From: CADCTP01 sp963849885
GTDB taxonomy: Bacteria; Actinomycetota; Actinomycetes; Mycobacteriales; CADCTP01
Direction of reading: 5' to 3'
NCBI GenBank assembly: GCA_963849885.1
Contig: CAWKIV010000015.1
Coordinates: forward strand, 69,121 to 133,120
DNA: 64,000 nt
Each line of letters begins with the position of its first letter. Position 1 is the first letter of the stretch. Shown here in pieces: positions 58,501-64,000 of the stretch. A program made the translations under genes and the position numbers. Under the pieces are notes generated by a model, which searched no databases, was not told the origin of the DNA, and saw nothing but the letters and a program-made list of their open reading frames with translations.

Positions 58501-59379
58501 TCAGGTGGCTGGTGTCGTCGGGGGGTACTGGCGGAAGCCGAAGGGGACGACGGTCACTGCGCCGGCGATGTTGGCAGCGACGATGCGGAGCCGGGCGTCG
58601 TACTGGTGGCGCCAGGTCCAGCGGACGGACCAGCGGTCGCCGTTACGGGTGGGGGCGGCCAGGCGGTAGGGCTCGCTGTTGAGGGTGTCGATGTAGAACC
58701 ACACGTCGTGCGCGCCGCGGACGGTGGCGGCAATGGTGAGCGTCCCGGACGGCGCGGGAAGGCGGCACCACCCCTGAGCGCAGCGCAATGCCGGGTCGGT
58801 CCACACGCGATCGACTGCCGGACGGACGGTTCCCGGCTGGTCGTGAACGACCTTCAGGGGCAGCGCCTCGGTGGTGCCCCCGGGTCCGCGCGCCTGCACC
58901 AACAGGTGGGCCAGCAGCGGCTCATCCGGATAGGCCCACGGAACCGACCAGCCGTCGCGGCCGTCGCGGTCCACCCCGAGCGACCTGCGCAGAGGGGAGG
59001 TCCCGGTGCCGGTCGGCACCAGGAAGACCTCCACCGCCCGCGCACTGCTCACCTCGGCGTGGACGACGGCTGAGCCCGCTCCCGCAAGCACGCATGTGCC
59101 GGCGTCGCAGTCGGGTTCCGGGGTGATCCACACCCGACCGATCACCGGCCGCCGTGGCTGTTCGCCTTCAGATGGCCTCGGGCCTGGCGGTCGGGACGGC
59201 GCGGGAGCAGCCGCGCCGTCGGCCGGCACGGTCGGTGCCGCCGTTCCCGCCGCGTCCCCGGCAGCGCTACCGGCCGCCGCGCCGTCTCCGGAAGTGCAAC
59301 CCGCGCCCAGCATCAGCAGCATCCCCATCGCCGCCGTCCACGTCCACGTCCTCGTCCTCGTCCTCGTCCTCGTCTGCAT
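58501..59379 (-). CDS. Lipoprotein with two beta domains
   Basis: 292 aa from ATG 59379. The N-terminus has an unusual Arg-Thr repeat (QTRTRTRTRTWTWTAA) encoded by a GTCCTC hexamer array at 59343-59375, then a lipoprotein signal MGMLLMLGAGCTSGDG with lipobox LGAGC. An Ala/Pro-rich spacer follows. Two similar domains come next, each with RVWITPEPDCDAGTCVLAGA or RVWTDPALRCAQGWCRLPAP, i.e. a conserved Cys pair, followed by VHAEVSSARAVEVFLVPTGT and IAATVRGAHDVWFYIDTLNS. Exposed on the outer face of the membrane; function unknown. Confidence 0.75.
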   Translation of the reverse strand: MQTRTRTRTRTWTWTAAMGMLLMLGAGCTSGDGAAAGSAAGDAAGTAAPTVPADGAAAPAPSRPPGPRPSEGEQPRRPVIGRVWITPEPDCDAGTCVLAGAGSAVVHAEVSSARAVEVFLVPTGTGTSPLRRSLGVDRDGRDGWSVPWAYPDEPLLAHLLVQARGPGGTTEALPLKVVHDQPGTVRPAVDRVWTDPALRCAQGWCRLPAPSGTLTIAATVRGAHDVWFYIDTLNSEPYRLAAPTRNGDRWSVRWTWRHQYDARLRIVAANIAGAVTVVPFGFRQYPPTTPAT

Positions 59380-60162
59380 GGTGTCCCCCACCGTCGCCAG
59401 CCCCCGGTGGACCGGCCATGCAATGAGGACGCGCGGCGGGAGCCGAGGTTGCTGCCCTTCCGGGCACACCGAACGCAGCCGGCTCAGACCGACCCGCCGA
59501 CAACAACTCCGCCACCGGGGCGGGACGCCGCAGAGGATGGTCCGGTCCGGCTTCTCGGCAGCCGGCCACCGCACTGCCCACTATCGGGCCGTCGCCGCGG
59601 AGCACTGTTGGAGCGGCCTCGGCGCGCCACGCCACGCCGATACCGGTAGCTCGCGGCTGCGTCGGCCGCCAACCACGTCGGCGGCACCCTTTACCACCGT
59701 CCCGGCCAACCCGGCAGCGGCCGGCGCACTGACGCCACAGCGGCGCCGCGCCGACGTTCATCCCAGCCGACAGGTTGAGCGGCATCCGGCGTCGGCGCGA
59801 CCCTGACACCACCCAGCGCCGCTCAACCGCCGCATGACGCCCGGACCAACCCTAGGCAGCCGTCGCCGTCTTGCCATCACCCGCCAGTGTGCCGATGTGA
59901 GTGCATTCGGAGGGCTGGCGCGAGCACGTCGCAGCCCAAGCCAATGGGCCTCCGCTGATAGAACCGCAATTCGGAGACACCGCTGGCCCGGCAGCCGGTC
60001 GCCTGGGCCGGCATTGTCCAGCGTGCAGCCGACCCGGCCCTTTGAGGGCCGTGACCGGCGAATGGAGGACGGACCGCTGAGCCGAGCGTCGCGCAACGAT
60101 GTCTTTCCGGGCACGAAGCCTCCGTCCAGGCCCGGCTGAAGTGGCAACCGTGCCACGGTGAG
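59380..60162. other. 783-base region without a supported gene
   Basis: No frame shows a recognisable protein or a ribosome site; the apparent long frames are GC-driven. It may carry the promoter of the lipoprotein gene at its left end. Confidence 0.5.
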
Positions 60163-60748
60163 TTGTATGAGCACCATGGCGCAGACGGGCAACACGCCGG
60201 TCGCGATCGAGCGCAGTTCACCGTCCGGTCCCGAAGCCAGCTCCAGCACGCCGTCCGCCGCTTCCGGCGCAACCCGCTGGCCATCGGCGGCCTGGTCACC
60301 TTCGTCGGCATGCTGGTGCTTTCCTTCGCCGGGCCGCTGTTCTTCCCGTACGACTACGACGCGCAGGCACCACGCTGTCGGCCGGCCCACCGGCGGGCAC
60401 CTGTTCGGCACCGATACCCTCGGCCGGGACGTGCTGCTGCTGACCATGCGCGGCATCCAGTGGTCGATGCTGATGGCGGCCGTGTTCATCATCACCGCCG
60501 GGACGATCGGCGTGCTGTACGGCGCGGTGGCCGGCTACTTCGGCGGCCGGATCGACGACGCGCTGATGCGGCTGCTCGACGTGACCTTCACACTCCCGCT
60601 GTTGGCGGTCGTCATCGTGGTAGCGGCCGCCGTCCCGAGCGCGCGCTCACCGTTCGGCGTGGCGCTGCTCATCGCGCTGCTCAACTGGATGGCGTTGTCC
60701 CGCATCGTCCGGGTCCATATCCGCTGGTGCCGCGAGCCGCGCCGTTAG
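60163..60748 (+). pseudogene. Oligopeptide ABC transporter permease (DppC/OppC-like) remnant
   Basis: Two frames encode consecutive parts of one permease. First, RRFRRNPLAIGGLVTFVGML with VLSFAGPLFFPYDYDAQ; then after one extra base near 60385-60395, PTGGHLFGTDTLGRDVLLLT with AGTIGVLYGAVAGYFGGRID and DALMRLLDVTFTLPLLAVVI. The protein ends at IVRVHIRWCREPRR before the EAA loop that contacts the ATPase and the last membrane helices. No substrate-binding, ATPase or partner permease gene is adjacent. Even with the base corrected it is truncated. Confidence 0.8.
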
Positions 60749-61289
60749 GGATGCCCGTTGTAAAGCGCTCTTGGGGTGGGTGGGGCCTGATCAGTGCCGG
60801 TCGCGATGGCCGTACGCAGCGCCGATGCTGCAGGTGATCCGGGGGCTGTCGTGGGCCTGCGGCGCAGGTCGGCCTCGACGTCAACCACGCTTGCCACCCT
60901 GCTCTGCGGCGGGCAGCACGGACAGCGTCGACCGGACTGAGCGCAGGCTTGGCGACGGCGGAGGCGCGGCGGAGGCAGGCGACCCGCCCCGCACGGGGGA
61001 TCGGAGCGGGCCGCTGGCGCGGCAGGATACTCCGGAGTAACCGGAATGCAAGGGCGGCCCCGCTCCCCCCGCCGAGCGGGACCGCGCCGACTCTCCATTG
61101 GCCGCACCACTGTTCACGGTGATCAAGGTGGACGGGTTCACCGGGCCTTCATGTCGCACGAGGCCGCCTCAGCCGATCCCGCCCCTTCGTCCACTCCACT
61201 CCAGCCACGTCAGGCCGTGCCCGGCCCACCATGCCTGGCCCACCGTGCCCGGCCCACCATGCCCGGCCCACCATGCCCGGTCCGGGCTG
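60749..61289. other. 541-base region with a short tandem repeat
   Basis: Downstream of the peptide synthetase gene on the minus strand. At 61215-61284 there are about four to five copies of a ~14-base unit GCCCGGCCCACCAT. No gene is seen. It may act as a termination region for the synthetase transcript. Confidence 0.5.
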
Positions 61290-64000
61290 CTAACGAATTG
61301 ACGACGGGGTCGACGGGTCGACGAGGCGAGCGAGGGCCGCGCTGGTCGGGTTGCGAAGGAAGTCCCGCAACGGCACGTCGGCGCCGAGCTCATCGTGGAT
61401 CAGGCCGACCAGCCGGATCGCCCGCAGGGAGTCGCCGCCGGCGGCGAAGAAGTCCTCGTCGGCACCGACGTCGTCGCGGCCGAGGACCTCGGCGACCAGC
61501 TCGCGCACCCGGCCGCCCGCGGTGCCAGCGGCGGCCTGGTTCGTCCCGCCGGCTGCGGGCCGGGCGACCGCCTCCAGGGCCCGCCGGTCCAGCTTGCCGT
61601 TGCGGGTGATCGGTACCTGGTCCAGCACCGCCCACAGCGAGGGCACCATGTAGCCGGGCAGCCGTCCGGCCAAGAAATTCTGCAACTCGCCGAGGTCCGG
61701 CGCCACCCCGGCCGGCACGCAACCGGCGAGCAGCCGCTTGTCCGCGCTCCCGCTGCCGGTGACGACCACGACCGCGTCCTGCACGGAAGGGTGAGCGCAC
61801 AGCGCTGCCCTGATCTCGCCGAGCTCCACCCGGTAGCCCCGCAGCTTCACCTGCTCATCCCGCCGGCCGAGGAACTGCAGCCGGCCGCGGGTGTCCAGTC
61901 GGACCAGGTCCCCCGTGCGGTAGAGCCGCTCGGCCACGTCGGGGGACGGGCTGCCGAAGGCCCGCGCCGTCTCTGCCTCGTCGCCGAGATAGCCGGCGGC
62001 CAGACCGTCGCCGGCGGCGAAGAGGTCGCCGACCGCGCCCGGCGGGAGCAGCCGCCACCGGTCGTCGAGGACGTACACCCTGGTGTTGGGGACGGGCCTG
62101 CCGATCGGCAGCGGGTCCTCGACCTCGGCCGCGGTGCGCACGGTGTGCGTGGTGGTGAAGGTCGTGTTCTCGGTTGGCCCGTAGCCGTTGGTCACCACGA
62201 GCCCGGGATGTCGGGCGAGCAGCCCGGCGACATGCGCCGGCGACACCACGTCACCGCCGGTGAGCAGCTGCCGCAGGTGGGCGAAGGATCCCGGCGCGAA
62301 CTCGGCCACCAGCCGGAAGAGCCCGGAGGTGAGCCAAGCGACGGTCACTTTCCGCCGGACCAGGAAGTCGCCCAGCTCGCCGGGTGATGGCAGGCCGGCG
62401 GGATGGATCTCCAGAGCAGCCCCGGTAAGCAGCGACCCCCAGACCTCCAGTGTGGAGGCGTCGAAGGCGAGGGGCGACAGGCGCAGCACCCGCTCGTCCG
62501 GGCCGAGCCGGACGTAGTCGACCCCGTGGACCAGCCGGACGATGCCGCGGTGCGGGACGCAGACGCCCTTCGGCACCCCGGTCGAGCCCGAGGTGAAGGC
62601 CACGTACGCCACCCGCTCCGGGTCGGCGGGTCCGGCGGGCTCCATCCCTGTCCGGCCGTTCCAGGACCCGTGCCACGTCTCGACCAGTGGCACGGCCCCG
62701 AAACGGCCGGGCTCCGCCGCCGGGTCCTCCAGCGCCGCGGCAGGCTGCACCCGGTCGACGATCTGGTCGCGCACGGCGGCGGGCAGGTTGGCGTCCACGC
62801 CCACGTAGCGGCCGCCCGCCCACAGCACGCCGAGCAGCCCGACCGCCTCGGCGACGGAACGGTCCAGTCCCACCAGGACCGAGTCGCCCGGGCGGACGCC
62901 GGCATCGGCCAGCAGGCGGGCCTGTACCGACGCCGCCTCGGCCAGCTCGGCGTAGCTGAGCTGGGTGTCCCCCTCCCGTACGGCGACCGCGTCCGGCCGC
63001 TCGGCCACCTGCCGACGGAAGAGCGCCTCCACCGACGTGGCCGGGTACGGGCGGGCGGTGTCGTTGAGCCGCTCCAGCAGCGACCGGCGCGGTCCGGCGA
63101 TGCACCGGACGTCCTCCAGCCGGCGGTCCGGGTCGGAGGCGAGCCCGTCGACGGCGGCGGCGTAGTCGGCCAGGAACGCCTCCGCCTCCGCCGCGGTCCA
63201 CACCGCGGTCGCGTACTCCAGGTCGCCGGCGAACGCGGGGTCGCGGTCGCGGATCAGCAGCGTCAGGTCGAACTGCGAGCCGCCCCCGTGGCCCTCTTCG
63301 ACCCGCACGTCCAGGTCGGCGGTGCGCAACCGACGGGGCACGAGCTGGTCGTGCATGCCGAAGGACACCTGCACCAGCGGGTGCCGGTCGATGCCGCCGC
63401 CGGCGCCGACACGGGACACGATCTCGTCGAACGGCAGCGCCCCGTGCCGCACGCCGTCGGTCACCGAGCGGTGCACCCCGCGCAGGTAGTCGGCGACCGA
63501 CCGGCCGTCGTCGACGTCCACCCGGACCGGCAGCAGGTTGCCGGCCACCGCGACGAGCTCCTCCAGCTCGGCTGACGAGCGGCCGGCGAGCAGCACGCCG
63601 ACCAGCAGCCGGTCGGCACCGGTGTAGCGGCGCAGCGCGAGCGCGAAGGCGCCGAGGAGGAAGGCGAAGGGCGTGATGCCGAGCTCGCGGGCGCGCCGGA
63701 CGACCGCCGCGGTGGCCACCGGCCCGGCATCGAAGGGCCGCCGCGCGCCGGCCGGGTCCTGCACCTGCGGGCGGGGCCGGTCAGCGGGCAGGTCCAGCAG
63801 CGTCGGGACCCCGTCCAGCCGGCGTTCCCAGAAGTCGCCCAGCCGGTCCCACTCGCCGGTCTCCCGCAGCCGGCGCTGGGCTCGCAGCAGGCCCTCCATC
63901 CGGGCCGGCGGGCCGAGGTCGGGCTCCCCGCCGGCGGCGTAGGCCGCATACCGGTCGAGGATCTCGCGCAGCACCAGACCGATCGCCCAGCCGTCGAGCA
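61290..64000 (-). CDS. Non-ribosomal peptide synthetase, C-A-PCP module (N-terminus beyond window)
   Basis: Open to the right edge; ~903 residues seen. Condensation domain C-terminal part: DGWAIGLVLREILDRYAAYA (just after the HHxxxDG box), RRARELGITPFAFLLGAFA, and DRHPLVQVSFGMHD. Adenylation domain: A3 AFTSGSTGVPKGVCVPH, A5 NGYGPTENTTFTTTH, A7 YRTGDLVRLDTRG, A8 RRDEQVKLRGYRVELGEI, A10 NGKLDRRAL. Carrier domain with the phosphopantetheine Ser in FFAAGGDSLRAIRLVGLI. It then stops; no thioesterase or epimerase domain follows, so release or further elongation occurs elsewhere. The activated amino acid is not assigned by me. Belongs to a natural-product gene cluster extending right. Confidence 0.92.
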   Translation of the reverse strand, partial: LDGWAIGLVLREILDRYAAYAAGGEPDLGPPARMEGLLRAQRRLRETGEWDRLGDFWERRLDGVPTLLDLPADRPRPQVQDPAGARRPFDAGPVATAAVVRRARELGITPFAFLLGAFALALRRYTGADRLLVGVLLAGRSSAELEELVAVAGNLLPVRVDVDDGRSVADYLRGVHRSVTDGVRHGALPFDEIVSRVGAGGGIDRHPLVQVSFGMHDQLVPRRLRTADLDVRVEEGHGGGSQFDLTLLIRDRDPAFAGDLEYATAVWTAAEAEAFLADYAAAVDGLASDPDRRLEDVRCIAGPRRSLLERLNDTARPYPATSVEALFRRQVAERPDAVAVREGDTQLSYAELAEAASVQARLLADAGVRPGDSVLVGLDRSVAEAVGLLGVLWAGGRYVGVDANLPAAVRDQIVDRVQPAAALEDPAAEPGRFGAVPLVETWHGSWNGRTGMEPAGPADPERVAYVAFTSGSTGVPKGVCVPHRGIVRLVHGVDYVRLGPDERVLRLSPLAFDASTLEVWGSLLTGAALEIHPAGLPSPGELGDFLVRRKVTVAWLTSGLFRLVAEFAPGSFAHLRQLLTGGDVVSPAHVAGLLARHPGLVVTNGYGPTENTTFTTTHTVRTAAEVEDPLPIGRPVPNTRVYVLDDRWRLLPPGAVGDLFAAGDGLAAGYLGDEAETARAFGSPSPDVAERLYRTGDLVRLDTRGRLQFLGRRDEQVKLRGYRVELGEIRAALCAHPSVQDAVVVVTGSGSADKRLLAGCVPAGVAPDLGELQNFLAGRLPGYMVPSLWAVLDQVPITRNGKLDRRALEAVARPAAGGTNQAAAGTAGGRVRELVAEVLGRDDVGADEDFFAAGGDSLRAIRLVGLIHDELGADVPLRDFLRNPTSAALARLVDPSTPSSIR

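Overview
The window is about 74% G+C DNA from an actinomycete. The indicators are a NucS mismatch endonuclease, a DUF2550 protein beside the ATP synthase genes, a SigE-type sigma-factor remnant, frequent GTG starts and 4-base ATGA/GTGA gene overlaps. I cannot fix the family from sequence alone.

Positions 1-41,408 are core chromosome. They hold a 3-hydroxyacyl-CoA dehydrogenase (cut by the edge), an aldehyde dehydrogenase/GMC oxidoreductase pair, membrane and DUF885 proteins, nucS, an ethylmalonyl-CoA mutase-type B12 enzyme with a cobalamin adenosyltransferase nearby, and the ATP synthase cluster (atpI-B-E-F-H-A-G-D). In that cluster atpC is split from atpD by two opposite-strand riboflavin-type genes. 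Upstream of it lie a WecA-like transferase, glyA, a low-molecular-weight phosphatase, a Sua5/TsaC protein, prmC, prfA, rpmE and rho. A threonine/lysine block follows (argS-lysA-small membrane protein-hom-thrC-thrB). A 68-bp repeat occurs twice and in both places supplies the start codon of the next gene.

Positions 41,337-56,155 are a composite genomic island in the 3' end of a tRNA-Arg(CCG) gene. The 3' half of the tRNA is repeated at 49,225 and 56,111, with arm-type direct repeats around each copy, so at least two elements sit in tandem. The first holds an IS3-family transposase remnant, a 661-residue polymorphic-toxin-like protein with a C-terminal REase-fold nuclease, a 1,134-residue partner of unknown function, and two small proteins. 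The second holds a TOTE-type primase-helicase split by one extra base, a perfect 273-bp copy of the toxin nuclease core, and a few small or secreted proteins. An integrase remnant and a SIR2-like remnant follow the last attachment site.

Positions 57,300-64,000 hold secreted protein and lipoprotein genes, a broken oligopeptide permease gene and, running off the edge, a C-A-PCP non-ribosomal peptide synthetase module.

Nine otherwise well-conserved coding regions or fragments are interrupted by what reads as one extra base each time (atpD twice, atpF, atpB, rho twice, the DUF3105 gene, the TOTE gene and the permease remnant). In essential genes this points to uncorrected sequencing insertions, so frame-broken calls should be read with that in mind.
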